This document shows positions 1 through 7,243 of a DNA stretch of 16,338 nt, one piece after another; position 1 is the first letter of the stretch; each line of letters starts with the position of its first letter. The notes beneath the pieces are model-generated. The model did no database searches and was not told where the DNA came from. It worked only from the letters and a program-made list of their open reading frames with translations. Both the position numbers and the translations under genes were made by a program. The stretch lies in NCBI GenBank assembly GCA_910577835.1, contig CAJTOU010000065.1, positions 1 to 16,338 of the forward strand. Reading direction: 5' to 3'. The stretch comes from an uncultured Lachnospiraceae bacterium (GTDB lineage: Bacteria > Bacillota_A > Clostridia > Lachnospirales > Lachnospiraceae).

Positions 1-534
1 AGTCAAAATTACAGTGTGAAAGGTCGGTATTTTTATTCTTTGCAGGTATTTATTTCTAAGCATACCAAGAAAACTTAAAAACATCTGATTATCATTGCTC
101 TTGTCCACTTCGTCTATCATAAGAAGCACCCTTTTATCACACTCTACACAAAATTCAGAAATGTGTTTTGACAAACCATACATATGGGTTATTTGTTCTG
201 TATCTTTCATCCATATACCTGATAATTTGGATATTTCCGGCGTATATTCCATAATTTCCTCCACACTGTGAATAAATCCGCGGACAAATTCTGCCTCACT
301 GGAAAAATATTCCTCTCCGACTCCCTCAAAGCTGATATTTATCACATAATATTTTTCCTTCATATATTCTTCCAGTAATGACAGCATGGTTGTTTTTCCA
401 TATTGTCTTATCCTGTTTATGGTAAAATAATTTCCCTGATGAATCAATGGTTCAATCTGTTCCATTTTTTTTGATACATCGACCATATAATGCTGACTTG
501 GAATGCATATTCCGGTAGTATTAAAATACTTCAT
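1..534 (-). CDS. AAA-family ATPase of the AAA-ATPase-like group, N-terminal part only
   Basis: Partial gene: 178 N-terminal residues are visible and the reading frame is open to the left edge of the window. Seen: a P-loop variant, NRIRQYGKTTML (about residues 38-49), where the usual first Gly of Walker A is replaced by the family's Arg-rich N-R-x-R-[QR]-[YF]-G-K-[ST] form. A Walker B strand follows, VLLMIDEVDKSN (about 140-151). This pattern is known from bacterial AAA-like ATPases that often carry a C-terminal PD-(D/E)XK nuclease-like domain. That domain would lie outside the window and is not confirmed. The ATG at 534 is preferred over the ATG at 540 because AGAGG lies about 7 nt before 534 but almost touches 540. 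It follows the SUKH gene by 57 bp on the same strand and may be the last gene of that operon. Its substrate or role cannot be told. Confidence 0.85.
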   Translation of the reverse strand, partial: MKYFNTTGICIPSQHYMVDVSKKMEQIEPLIHQGNYFTINRIRQYGKTTMLSLLEEYMKEKYYVINISFEGVGEEYFSSEAEFVRGFIHSVEEIMEYTPEISKLSGIWMKDTEQITHMYGLSKHISEFCVECDKRVLLMIDEVDKSNDNQMFLSFLGMLRNKYLQRIKIPTFHTVILT

Positions 535-591
535 CTGCATACCTCTTCTGCACATTTTCTCTATTGTTTTGTTATATTTTTTATTGTTTTG

Positions 592-1374
592 CTATTCTTC
601 TTTTGAATAAACTCTTACTTCCATTTGAGAGTCCTTTGATACAAACAAGTAGACCTCCTGCTTATCCTGATTGCAGCAGCAGGCAATCCAGTCTGTCCAT
701 TCAGAATCCATCTTATGAAGCTTTTCTGTCTCGATTCCATATTCCTTCATTAACTGCTCAAAGATTACCTGTTCTGTCTCGGCATATTCATATGTTTCGC
801 ATTCCCATCCATCTTCCATCATTTTCCATAATGCAGTGTCGTAATATTCTCCAAGCACTGCATCACAAACAGTGGTCAGAAGATAATCCGAGAGGCTTTT
901 ATGTATTTGATTCCACTGAGTAACCGGATTAGCTTCATGATTGAGATAAACGGGAGGATTTTCCTTTGTTAAATCTTCTATTTTTACGCCAAAAAATACA
1001 ACTCCTGCGCTATAATCGCTACCAAGAACCAGATAATCAGGAACAAATTCTCCCCATTTTTCTCTCGGATTATGTAAGAAATCGGCAAATTCCCCTTCAT
1101 CCTCTCCATCTTTAAAATCCTCTGCTTTATCTTCAAGAATTTCCTGTATAATATCATGCCAGAAACAATATTCAATATCTTTTTTCCAAACCCATATATC
1201 CGCTGTTTCCAGAAAAGGATGCCAAAGCGCTGCTTCTAAAAATTCCTTTAAACAGTTGGGAAGGGTAATTTTCTTTTCTTCTTCAAACCGTTTTATTGTC
1301 TTTTTTGCGCCCTTCGGCTCATAATCTTCAGCAAAAATCTTTAATAATTCAGCTGCTGATATGTCATACTTCAT
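592..1374 (-). CDS. SMI1/KNR4 (SUKH) family protein, probable immunity-type protein
   Basis: 260 residues. The N-terminal part has the SUKH signature: a helix-rich lead-in followed by ITLPNCLKEFLEAALW (about residues 37-51), where family members carry LPxxLxxFL, then the Trp-rich strand DIWVWKKDIEY. A later acidic stretch and DYLVLGSDYSAGVVFFGVK (about 114-132) fits the second half of the fold. SUKH proteins are known as immunity proteins against polymorphic or contact-dependent toxins and as general peptide-binding modules. No toxin gene is visible next to this one, so a protective role is inference. The start is well fixed by AGGAGG 9 nt upstream, next to an 8-bp dyad (1389-1396 with 1411-1418). 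It lies downstream of an unrecognised gene (98-bp gap) and upstream of the AAA ATPase. No signal peptide or membrane segment is seen. Confidence 0.8.
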   Translation of the reverse strand: MKYDISAAELLKIFAEDYEPKGAKKTIKRFEEEKKITLPNCLKEFLEAALWHPFLETADIWVWKKDIEYCFWHDIIQEILEDKAEDFKDGEDEGEFADFLHNPREKWGEFVPDYLVLGSDYSAGVVFFGVKIEDLTKENPPVYLNHEANPVTQWNQIHKSLSDYLLTTVCDAVLGEYYDTALWKMMEDGWECETYEYAETEQVIFEQLMKEYGIETEKLHKMDSEWTDWIACCCNQDKQEVYLFVSKDSQMEVRVYSKEE

Positions 1375-1472
1375 CGTTTATATCCTCCTTTTGTATCCTA
1401 TTTTTATTTTATACAAAATTGTTTTACAAATCTTCCATACTTATTTTTTTATACACTATGCTTTATCAAAGG

Positions 1473-2102
1473 TTACTTTTTAAAAAAATCAGGAATCTTT
1501 TGTTCTGCATATGGTTTCATCCACCATGCTTTTACATCTATATCCAGTGAAAAACTATTTTTGACAAAGCGTGGAATGTCTTGTTCTATATATGGTTTTG
1601 GCTTTCCAGTATTTTTTTTCATTTCTTCTCTCAATTTTTCCGCCATTTGACTGTGGTCAACCGTATCTAAAAGACTTCCGTCTTCAAAAATAAACTCCAC
1701 AAGTGTCTGATATGCCCATGCGCGCTGATATCCCATATGAATATAATACTCCCGTAAAAAATCTTTTCCTACAAGAATTTTTCCAGTATATTTTACAGGA
1801 ATCCCGATATTTTTATAGAGATGATGGCCCATATATTTAAAATCCTTATCTTCACCTCCTTCTGCCTCTACCCCGTTAATTGGCGGATAATTGTTATCTT
1901 TTGAATTAATATAGAGATTTTTTAATACAATCCCCTCCTTAGAAATATCATATTCGCACCAGTATCCGGCCCAGCAGGCAGTACCTAGACTCAAGGGAGT
2001 AATTCCAAACTGAATCGGGTTAAACTTAATAGGCGTACTGATTGCAACAATTGAATAATTATTGCCCCGAAATATAAATCTGTCACCAATTTGTGCTGTC
2101 AT
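1473..2102 (-). CDS. Unrecognised soluble protein, 209 residues, next to a SUKH gene
   Basis: I do not recognise a named family. The protein starts MTAQIGDRFIFRGNNYSIVA, which looks like a small beta-barrel or strand-rich N-terminus. A CWAGYWCEYDI segment (about residues 43-53) has two Cys and three aromatic residues. The C-terminal half is helical and charged, followed by a Lys/Trp-rich tail. No signal peptide or membrane segment is seen. A start at 2102 is supported by AGGAGG with a 7-nt spacer. The stop of the HAD gene lies 24 bp upstream, so the two are probably co-transcribed. Its position between a HAD phosphatase and a SUKH protein suggests an accessory or defence-related cargo protein, possibly another immunity protein, but this is only context. 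That it is a real gene is fairly sure; the function is unknown. Confidence 0.75.
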   Translation of the reverse strand: MTAQIGDRFIFRGNNYSIVAISTPIKFNPIQFGITPLSLGTACWAGYWCEYDISKEGIVLKNLYINSKDNNYPPINGVEAEGGEDKDFKYMGHHLYKNIGIPVKYTGKILVGKDFLREYYIHMGYQRAWAYQTLVEFIFEDGSLLDTVDHSQMAEKLREEMKKNTGKPKPYIEQDIPRFVKNSFSLDIDVKAWWMKPYAEQKIPDFFKK

Positions 2103-2126
2103 AAAAAATCCTCCTGTAACTGTTTT

Positions 2127-2948
2127 CTATTTTTCTTTTTCAAAATGTTCCTGTAACCATTTTGCTACTCCATCATGGTTATTGTCGTGAATCACTGCAG
2201 TTGCAATTTCCTTTAAACAATCCTGTGCATTTTTTACAGCATAACATTCATCTGCGATTTCAAATAAATCCATATCATTTTTTCCATCACCAAACGCAAC
2301 CATTTTGTCGCATTTCAGATAGTTTTTAAGCTGCTGTGCCGCCAGAGATTTTGAAGTTTTATACGGCATAATTTCAAGCCATGGTTCGCCGCTGTAAATA
2401 TCCTTTTGAAAAACACAATGATATTTCGTTTTTAACAACTCATAAAGAGGTTTCAGCTTTTGTTCTTTATCAATACAGGTAAAATAAAACATGGTTCCCT
2501 TATATAAAAACTCTACGCTGTTTACAGGATTTTCTCTTATATCACCTCTCCGGCTGTTCAGAAAAATTTTCATTCCTCTGGTTTCAGCACCTTTCAGATA
2601 AGAAAATTTTTCCTTTCCCTCCAGCATTGAATATACAATGGGTGAAATATCTCTTTGTATAAACTCCTTTATTATATGCTCTGTTTCCTGTTCTTTAAAG
2701 TAATTTTGCAGTAGTATTTCCTGCGTTACGCTGTCTATAATAAAAGCGCCATTATAGATAATCACAGGAAATCGCGCTGTCAGTCCCGCAGTCACTTTAT
2801 TCGCTGTCAGATAAGACCTTGCGGTTGCATAGGAAAACAGCATCCCGTTTTCCACAAGTTTATTTATTACTTTGGCAGTATATTCAGAAATCTGTTCATC
2901 GCTTCTGAGAAGTGTTCCATCTAAATCAGAAATATATAGTGTTTTCAT
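2127..2948 (-). CDS. Cof-type HAD-IIB family phosphatase
   Basis: 273 residues, the usual length for Cof/YidA-type HAD hydrolases. Motif I is DLDGTLL, with the nucleophile Asp8 and acid/base Asp10. The conserved basic residue of motif III lies near K200 in YKTSKSLA, and motif IV is GDGKNDMD (about residues 220-227). The middle part (about 85-190) is the C2-type cap that gives substrate specificity. Such enzymes dephosphorylate sugar phosphates, nucleotides or cofactors such as FMN and PLP; the substrate here cannot be told. The protein is cytosolic and Mg-dependent by family. The ATG at 2948 has an AGGAG site with a rather long spacer of about 11 nt. It is the first gene after the promoter at 3098-3126, with a 5' leader of about 140 nt in which no structure is obvious to me. 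Confidence 0.93.
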   Translation of the reverse strand: MKTLYISDLDGTLLRSDEQISEYTAKVINKLVENGMLFSYATARSYLTANKVTAGLTARFPVIIYNGAFIIDSVTQEILLQNYFKEQETEHIIKEFIQRDISPIVYSMLEGKEKFSYLKGAETRGMKIFLNSRRGDIRENPVNSVEFLYKGTMFYFTCIDKEQKLKPLYELLKTKYHCVFQKDIYSGEPWLEIMPYKTSKSLAAQQLKNYLKCDKMVAFGDGKNDMDLFEIADECYAVKNAQDCLKEIATAVIHDNNHDGVAKWLQEHFEKEK

Positions 2949-3097
2949 AATTTTAATTGCTCCTGTATTTCAGTTTGAATTAGCTTTGTTTTTTTCTGTA
3001 TCTTTTACATTTTTCGTCTTTTAACTTTTTATCTTATATACTATGTTATTGAAATACATGATAAATCATTTTTTTCAAAATCAGTTGCATTGTTTAT

Positions 3098-3126
3098 ATT
3101 ATAGCTCTGCTTCCCATATAATACAA
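3098..3126 (-). promoter_or_regulatory. Predicted sigma-A promoter for the HAD-SUKH-AAA operon
   Basis: On the minus strand TTGTAT (3121-3126) and a perfect TATAAT (3098-3103) are separated by exactly 17 bp. It sits just downstream of the prfA terminator and upstream of the HAD gene, so it would start the left-hand operon at about 3091. Spacing and -10 match are strong; no expression evidence is available. Confidence 0.6.
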
Positions 3127-3163
3127 CTTTTATTTTAAAGAAATTCATCTGTTCCCTTAAAGC

Positions 3164-3202
3164 AAAAACCGACCTGATTTTCTTCTTATCAGCTCGGTTT
3201 TT
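3164..3202 (-). terminator. Rho-independent terminator after prfA, bidirectional in form
   Basis: Arms 3164-3178 and 3188-3202 pair over 15 bp with one C/C mismatch and a 9-nt loop. The core is CCGAGCTGAT pairing with ATCAGGTCGG on the minus strand, flanked by A5 and T5. It begins 33 bp past the prfA stop and separates the core-gene block from the HAD operon. Confidence 0.88.
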
Positions 3203-3234
3203 AATAATATATTTCATTTTATAAATCAGATATT

Positions 3235-4311
3235 CTATCCTTCTTCATTCATACTGCTTAACTTCGCTGCTTGGTCGGCGGCGATACACGCATCCAGAAT
3301 CTCCTGAATATCCCCATTCATCACCTTATCAAGTTTATACAGCGTCAGTCCGATTCTGTGGTCTGTTACACGTCCCTGCGGAAAATTGTAGGTTCTGATT
3401 TTTTCTGACCGGTCTCCGGTTCCAATCTGACTTCTTCTTGCATCCGCCTCTGCATCATGTGCCTTCTGAATCTCCAAATCATACAGTTTTGCTCTTAAAA
3501 GTGCAAATGCTTTTTCCTTATTCTGAATCTGAGATTTCTCCGTCTGTGAATAAATCACAATTCCTGTCGGATAATGTGTCAGTCTTACCGCAGAGTCTGT
3601 TGTATTTACACACTGTCCTCCATTTCCCGAAGCCCTCATAACATCAATACGAATATCCTTCTCATCTATCTGAACATCTACTTCCTCTGCCTCCGGCATT
3701 ACCGCCACAGAAGCCGTAGAGGTATGAATACGTCCACCGGACTCCGTTTCCGGCACTCTCTGTACCCGATGAACTCCGCTTTCGTACTTCATTACCGAAT
3801 ATGCTCCCTGTCCCTTTACCATAAATTCAATTTCTTTCATACCACCAATCCCTGTTTCATCAGCGTTTACCACTTCAATTTTCCAGCCTCTCGACTCAAT
3901 ATAATGTGTATACATACGGAAAAGCTCTGCCGCAAACAAAGCAGCCTCATCACCGCCTGCGCCTGCCCGAATTTCCATTATAATATCCTTATCATCATTC
4001 GGGTCTTTTGGCAAAAGCAGAATCTTTAATTTGTTTTCTAATTCCTCTATCTGCTCCTTTGCCTCATTTAACTCCTCTTTTGCCAGCTCACGCATATCCT
4101 CGTCGTTTTCCCCGTCAAGAATGGCAAGACTGTCCTCAACGTTCTGCTTTGCCTTTTTATATGCGCTATAAGCCTCTACAATCGGAGCAAGTTCATTCTG
4201 TTCCTTCATGACCTTTCTAAATTTTGTCTGGTCATTTACAATATCAGGGCTGTTCAGTTCATTCATTAATTCTTCATATCTAAGCACAAGGTCCTCTAAC
4301 CTGTCAAACAT
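3235..4311 (-). CDS. prfA: Peptide chain release factor 1
   Basis: RF1 reads UAA and UAG in the ribosomal A site and triggers peptide release. 358 residues from the start chosen here, a normal RF1 length. Seen: the P-x-T anticodon-reading tripeptide PET (residues 187-189) in VQRVPETESGGRIHTS, which marks RF1 rather than RF2, and the catalytic GGQ (231-233) in ASGNGGQCVNTTDSAVRLTH. The residue after GGQ is Cys instead of the common His. The ATG at 4311 is chosen because GGAGG stands 6 nt before it and the protein then begins MFDRLEDL as in other RF1s; the ATG at 4335 would add eight residues and has no comparable site. The gene follows prmC by 83 bp. PrmC methylates Gln233, so the two probably form one operon, ending at the terminator 3164-3202. 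Confidence 0.98.
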   Translation of the reverse strand: MFDRLEDLVLRYEELMNELNSPDIVNDQTKFRKVMKEQNELAPIVEAYSAYKKAKQNVEDSLAILDGENDEDMRELAKEELNEAKEQIEELENKLKILLLPKDPNDDKDIIMEIRAGAGGDEAALFAAELFRMYTHYIESRGWKIEVVNADETGIGGMKEIEFMVKGQGAYSVMKYESGVHRVQRVPETESGGRIHTSTASVAVMPEAEEVDVQIDEKDIRIDVMRASGNGGQCVNTTDSAVRLTHYPTGIVIYSQTEKSQIQNKEKAFALLRAKLYDLEIQKAHDAEADARRSQIGTGDRSEKIRTYNFPQGRVTDHRIGLTLYKLDKVMNGDIQEILDACIAADQAAKLSSMNEEG

Positions 4312-4353
4312 AACTTTCCTCCATTTTCCTTCCAAATATATTTATTTTATAAA

Positions 4354-4404
4354 AAATTACTTTGTATTTCCTATAACGCTGCCCTTAAAAGCAGCTATGT
4401 TTCT
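4354..4404. repeat. Dispersed intergenic repeat, copy A (prmC-prfA spacer)
   Basis: A roughly 50-bp unit starting AAATTACTTTGTATTTCC and ending in AGCAGCTATGTTTCTT. It matches copy B at 5327-5380 at both ends, and copy C at 8324-8362 in the TTTCCTAT and AGCAGC parts. Its right end runs over the last codons and stop of prmC. The first 17 bases are a near-palindrome (AAATTAC...GTATTT). Confidence 0.6.
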
Positions 4405-5285
4405 TTTGCCGCATATTCTGCCATAACCACGCGGTCCAATCCCGCCAAATCCTGAAATACCTGAATATTTTCAAAACCATTCTTCTCTAAAATTTTTATA
4501 ACATCTTCTGCCTGTTCATATCCAATTTCATAAAAAAGGACACCAGCAGCTTTTAAATATTCTCTGGATTTTCCAGTAATTTCTCTATAAAATCTTAACC
4601 CGTCTTCCTCACCATCCAGCGCCATGAGTGGCTCATAATTCCTTACCTCTTCCATAAGAAGGGGAATATCTCTGCTTTTGATATAAGGCGGATTTGACAC
4701 TATAATATCAAATTTCCTTTTTCCAAGCTTTTCAAATAAATCACTGTTTACAAATTCTATCTCACAGCAGTTCTTTTTCGCATTTTCTGCTGCTGTTTTC
4801 AGTGCTTTTTTGGATAAATCCACGGCTGTCATATTTATCGGTGCTTTTGAAAGCATTTTTAAACTAACTGCAAGGCAGCCTGAACCAGTGCACATATCCA
4901 ATACATGCAAAACTTCTTTTTTTCTTTCAAATATGCTCTGACATGCCTTCAAAGCCTTCTCGGCCAGAATCTCAGTATCCTGTCTTGGTATCAGAACATC
5001 ATGATTAACCATAAAATCAATACCCATAAACATCTGATGTCCTGTGATATATTGAAGTGGAATATGGTGACTGCGCATAGAGACAGCCTCCTTATATTTT
5101 TCATACAGCTCAGTTCCGTGTTTTTTATCAGCTATATTTTCTGTCATTTCCAGAAAATAATGTGCTCTGTCTATTTGAAAAATAAATTCAAATAACAGCC
5201 ATGCGTCTGTCTTTGCTTCATCTATCTTCGCTTTTTTAAGCTTCTCTTCCGCTTCGGCAAGTATTTCGTGCATTCTGAACGGCAT
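4395..5285 (-). CDS. prmC: Release factor glutamine N5-methyltransferase
   Basis: PrmC transfers a methyl group from S-adenosylmethionine to the Gln of the GGQ motif in release factors, which raises their activity. 296 residues, a normal length. Seen: a helical N-terminal substrate-binding domain (about residues 1-90), the IPRQDTE motif (99-105; many homologues have PRPDTE or PRPETE), the SAM-binding glycine loop VLDMCTGSG (128-136) and the catalytic NPPY (198-201) in IIVSNPPYIKSRDI. The ATG at 5285 is preceded by AAGGA with a 7-nt spacer; the in-frame ATG at 5273 has no site. It lies between the DUF1385 gene and prfA on the same strand with short spacers, each holding one copy of a dispersed repeat. 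The 3' end overlaps repeat copy A. Confidence 0.96.
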   Translation of the reverse strand: MPFRMHEILAEAEEKLKKAKIDEAKTDAWLLFEFIFQIDRAHYFLEMTENIADKKHGTELYEKYKEAVSMRSHHIPLQYITGHQMFMGIDFMVNHDVLIPRQDTEILAEKALKACQSIFERKKEVLHVLDMCTGSGCLAVSLKMLSKAPINMTAVDLSKKALKTAAENAKKNCCEIEFVNSDLFEKLGKRKFDIIVSNPPYIKSRDIPLLMEEVRNYEPLMALDGEEDGLRFYREITGKSREYLKAAGVLFYEIGYEQAEDVIKILEKNGFENIQVFQDLAGLDRVVMAEYAAKET

Positions 5286-5326
5286 ATTCTCTTCCTTTTT
5301 CTTTTCTTTTTGTTCTCTTTTACAGA

Positions 5327-5380
5327 AAATTACTCTGTATTCCCTTAGGAAACAACATTGAAAGAACAGCTATATTTCTT
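5327..5380. repeat. Dispersed intergenic repeat, copy B (DUF1385 gene-prmC spacer)
   Basis: The unit starts AAATTACTCTGTATTCCC and ends ACAGCTATATTTCTT, aligned with copy A at 4354-4404 in the same orientation. The middle part differs. It touches the stop codon of the DUF1385 gene, as copy A touches that of prmC, so both copies sit at the same place relative to the upstream gene's end. Confidence 0.6.
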
Positions 5381-6317
5381 AATTTTCCGGCTCCATCCCG
5401 ATTTCTTTCCGGTATTCCTTCCAGTCAAATACCGCCTCCACCGCCTGTATGGCCACCTCTATCATACTGTCATCGGGCTCCTTTGTTGTCAGCTTTTGAA
5501 GTGCCATACCCGGAGCACTGATAATACGAACAATCAGACTGTCATTTTTTCCGGCAAGGCGGAGTACTTCATAAGAAACACCTGCTATTACAGGCACCAG
5601 CAGAAGTCTTACCACTACTTTTACAAGCTTCCCTGTACCCTGAGGCAACAGTGCAGACACCAAGATAAACGCTGCAATACTGATAAACATTACCAGAAAC
5701 AAAAAACTGGTTCCACATCTTCTGTGCAGCCTTGAACTGATTCGTACATTTTCCACATTTAACTCTCTGCCATCTTCAATACAATTGATGCACTTATGTT
5801 CCGCACCATGATACATATAGGTCCTTTTAATATCCTTCATCATGGATATCAGGGCAATATATAAAACAAAAATAGCAATTCTGACTATACCCTCTACAAT
5901 AGAAAGCACTGTATTGGAAGAAATATGCAGCGAATTTTTTAAAAATTCCGAAATAAAATATGGCAGCACAATAAATAACGCCACTGAAAAAACAACAGAG
6001 AGAATCACTGTAAATCCCATTATAATATCTTCCGCTTTGCTCCCTGATTTTTTTTCTGTTTCCTCTTCCTCCTCATAAAACTGTGATGAATACATTAATG
6101 TTTTTATTCCAAGTATCATAGAATCCACGAAATTGAAAATTCCTCTGATAAACGGCAGAGAAAGTATCTTTTTTCCGTCACTAAAGCCTTTATATTCATC
6201 TACCATCAGCTCTATCTCTTTGTCAGGCTTTCTGACAGCGACAGCATATTTTTCTTTATTCTTCATCATTATGCCTTCTAAAACTGCCTGCCCTCCGATT
6301 CCGCATGTTCTTTTCAT
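5379..6317 (-). CDS. DUF1385 family membrane protein (YqhQ-like)
   Basis: 312 residues. The N-terminus has the family hallmark GIGGQAVLEGIMMKN (residues 6-20), then a conserved SLPFIRGIFNFVDSM segment. Four likely membrane segments lie at about 98-123, 137-160, 204-224 and 231-251. Between segments two and three is the conserved YHGAEHKCINC loop (169-179), followed by HRRCGTSF (198-205). The His/Glu/Cys pattern suggests metal binding, which is inference. The molecular function of the family is not established; homologues such as B. subtilis YqhQ are conserved in Firmicutes. The ATG at 6317 has a GAGG site about 5 nt before it. A hairpin terminator lies between rpmE and this gene with no obvious new promoter, so expression may depend on readthrough from rpmE. 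Confidence 0.92.
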   Translation of the reverse strand: MKRTCGIGGQAVLEGIMMKNKEKYAVAVRKPDKEIELMVDEYKGFSDGKKILSLPFIRGIFNFVDSMILGIKTLMYSSQFYEEEEETEKKSGSKAEDIIMGFTVILSVVFSVALFIVLPYFISEFLKNSLHISSNTVLSIVEGIVRIAIFVLYIALISMMKDIKRTYMYHGAEHKCINCIEDGRELNVENVRISSRLHRRCGTSFLFLVMFISIAAFILVSALLPQGTGKLVKVVVRLLLVPVIAGVSYEVLRLAGKNDSLIVRIISAPGMALQKLTTKEPDDSMIEVAIQAVEAVFDWKEYRKEIGMEPEN

Positions 6318-6341
6318 TTTTTCCTCACTTTACATATAAAA

Positions 6342-6365
6342 AGGTTGAGAAAAATTTCTCAACCT
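6342..6365 (-). terminator. Rho-independent terminator between rpmE and the DUF1385 gene
   Basis: AGGTTGAGAA (6342-6351) and TTCTCAACCT (6356-6365) form a perfect 10-bp stem with a 4-nt loop. On the minus strand it is followed by TTTTTATATG. It starts 16 bp after the rpmE stop. The weak T-run and short stem suggest partial termination, allowing L31 to be made in excess of the downstream proteins. Confidence 0.75.
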
Positions 6366-6381
6366 ATTTTCACTATCCTTG

Positions 6382-6588
6382 TTAATCAGTTGTCAGGCCA
6401 TACTTACGATTGAACCTGTCAATACGTCCATAAGCCTTTGCAGATTTCTGCTGTCCTGTATAGAATGGATGACACTTTGAACAGATTTCAACGTGAATAT
6501 CTTCTTTTGTTGAGCCTGTCACAAACTCGTTTCCACAGTTGCATACTACCTTTGCCTGATAATAATTTGGATGGATTCCTTCCTTCAT
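6382..6588 (-). CDS. rpmE: 50S ribosomal protein L31, zinc-binding type
   Basis: A 68-residue protein of the 50S subunit, in the bridge region contacting the small subunit. It begins MKEGIHPNYYQAKVVCNCGN as in B. subtilis L31. Four cysteines, C16 and C18 (CNC) and C36 and C39 (CSKC), form the zinc ribbon that marks the C+ form, followed by HPFYTGQQK. The ATG at 6588 is chosen because GAGGTGA lies 5 nt before it; an in-frame GTG at 6597 would add three residues and lies inside that site. It has its own promoter (6657-6685) and a terminator (6342-6365). The neighbours are DUF4364 upstream and DUF1385 downstream. Confidence 0.98.
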   Translation of the reverse strand: MKEGIHPNYYQAKVVCNCGNEFVTGSTKEDIHVEICSKCHPFYTGQQKSAKAYGRIDRFNRKYGLTTD

Positions 6589-6650
6589 CTTTCTCACCTC
6601 TCTAATTTCCTGCGAAATTGGACTTTACCAATTCCGGCTTTTCTTACAGC
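6589..6650 (-). promoter_or_regulatory. rpmE 5' leader with two mutually exclusive small hairpins
   Basis: From a start near 6650 the leader is about 60 nt. AATTGG (6616-6621) can pair with CCAATT (6628-6633). Alternatively GAAATT (6614-6619) pairs with AATTTC (6604-6609), just before the ribosome binding site at 6594-6600. The two pairings share bases 6616-6619 and so compete. L31 autoregulatory leaders are known in bacteria; that this is one is inference. Confidence 0.35.
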
Positions 6651-6656
6651 TCGTTT

Positions 6657-6685
6657 ATTTTATCATAAACCCGCTTTATATGCAA
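6657..6685 (-). promoter_or_regulatory. Predicted rpmE promoter with extended -10
   Basis: Minus strand TTGCAT (6680-6685), 17-bp spacer, TAAAAT (6657-6662) preceded by TGA, giving an extended -10 of the TGnTAnnnT type. It lies in the 105-bp gap between the DUF4364 gene and rpmE and places transcription start near 6650. Confidence 0.65.
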
Positions 6686-6702
6686 GCTATTTTATTAAAA
6701 TT

Positions 6703-7242
6703 TTATTTATCTTTTTTCTTTTCTCCCATCAGTCTTTTCATAACAGCTAAATAAACATCCTGACTGGCGCTGCGCCAATTGCTGCACATAATTTCTGCCA
6801 CATCTTCTGAAGGAACTGTAAGATTTATTTCCATAAGCATGCTGTTTCCCTCCTTGATTTTACAATTCACAAGAAAATCCTGCTGATTTGCGGAATGAAA
6901 AAAATCTGCTGTGGTAGATACTTCATTTCTCATTTCATATTTATTATCCATCAAAAAAATATCCATATCATCTATAACCTCAACCGGTATTTTATTTACA
7001 AAAAAGCTGATTGTATCTGTTCCGTCTTTTGTAATATTATAATAATAAGTGTTTCTTATAGTTTCATATGAAATCAGATGCGCTTCCTCCAATTCTGTCA
7101 ACACCTGCTGAAATGCAATATAAGAAGTATAGCCTTTTTCCTGAAAAAAGCCGGAAAGCTGTGCATTTGTCAGCGGAAAATTTACTTTATTCAGCATATA
7201 CAATGTCATTAATTTATATAATGTAAGCGGGTCTACTGACAT
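6703..7242 (-). CDS. DUF4364 family protein, winged-helix-like
   Basis: 179 residues, typical for the DUF4364 family of Clostridia. The first part, PLTLYKLMTLYMLNKVNFPL to about residue 75, reads as a winged-helix DNA-binding fold: helices, then LTELEEAHLISYETIRNTYYYNIT with the wing. The rest is a mixed alpha/beta domain of unknown role. A regulatory function is likely from the fold, but the target is unknown. The gene is tightly coupled to the radical SAM gene: its ATG at 7242 comes one base after that gene's TGA, and its AGGAGG site lies inside the last codons of that gene. The Lys-rich C-terminus ends just before the rpmE promoter, with no terminator between, so readthrough into rpmE is possible. 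Confidence 0.88.
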   Translation of the reverse strand: MSVDPLTLYKLMTLYMLNKVNFPLTNAQLSGFFQEKGYTSYIAFQQVLTELEEAHLISYETIRNTYYYNITKDGTDTISFFVNKIPVEVIDDMDIFLMDNKYEMRNEVSTTADFFHSANQQDFLVNCKIKEGNSMLMEINLTVPSEDVAEIMCSNWRSASQDVYLAVMKRLMGEKKKDK

Positions 7243-7243
7243 A

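Noticed and set aside
3574..4029. Plus-strand open frame of 151 codons opposite prfA
   Set aside because: A shadow of prfA. No ribosome binding site or recognisable domain, and odd composition.
4312..4335. Upstream ATG start for prfA at 4335
   Set aside because: It would add eight residues not found in RF1 proteins and has no good ribosome binding site, whereas GGAGG precedes the ATG at 4311.
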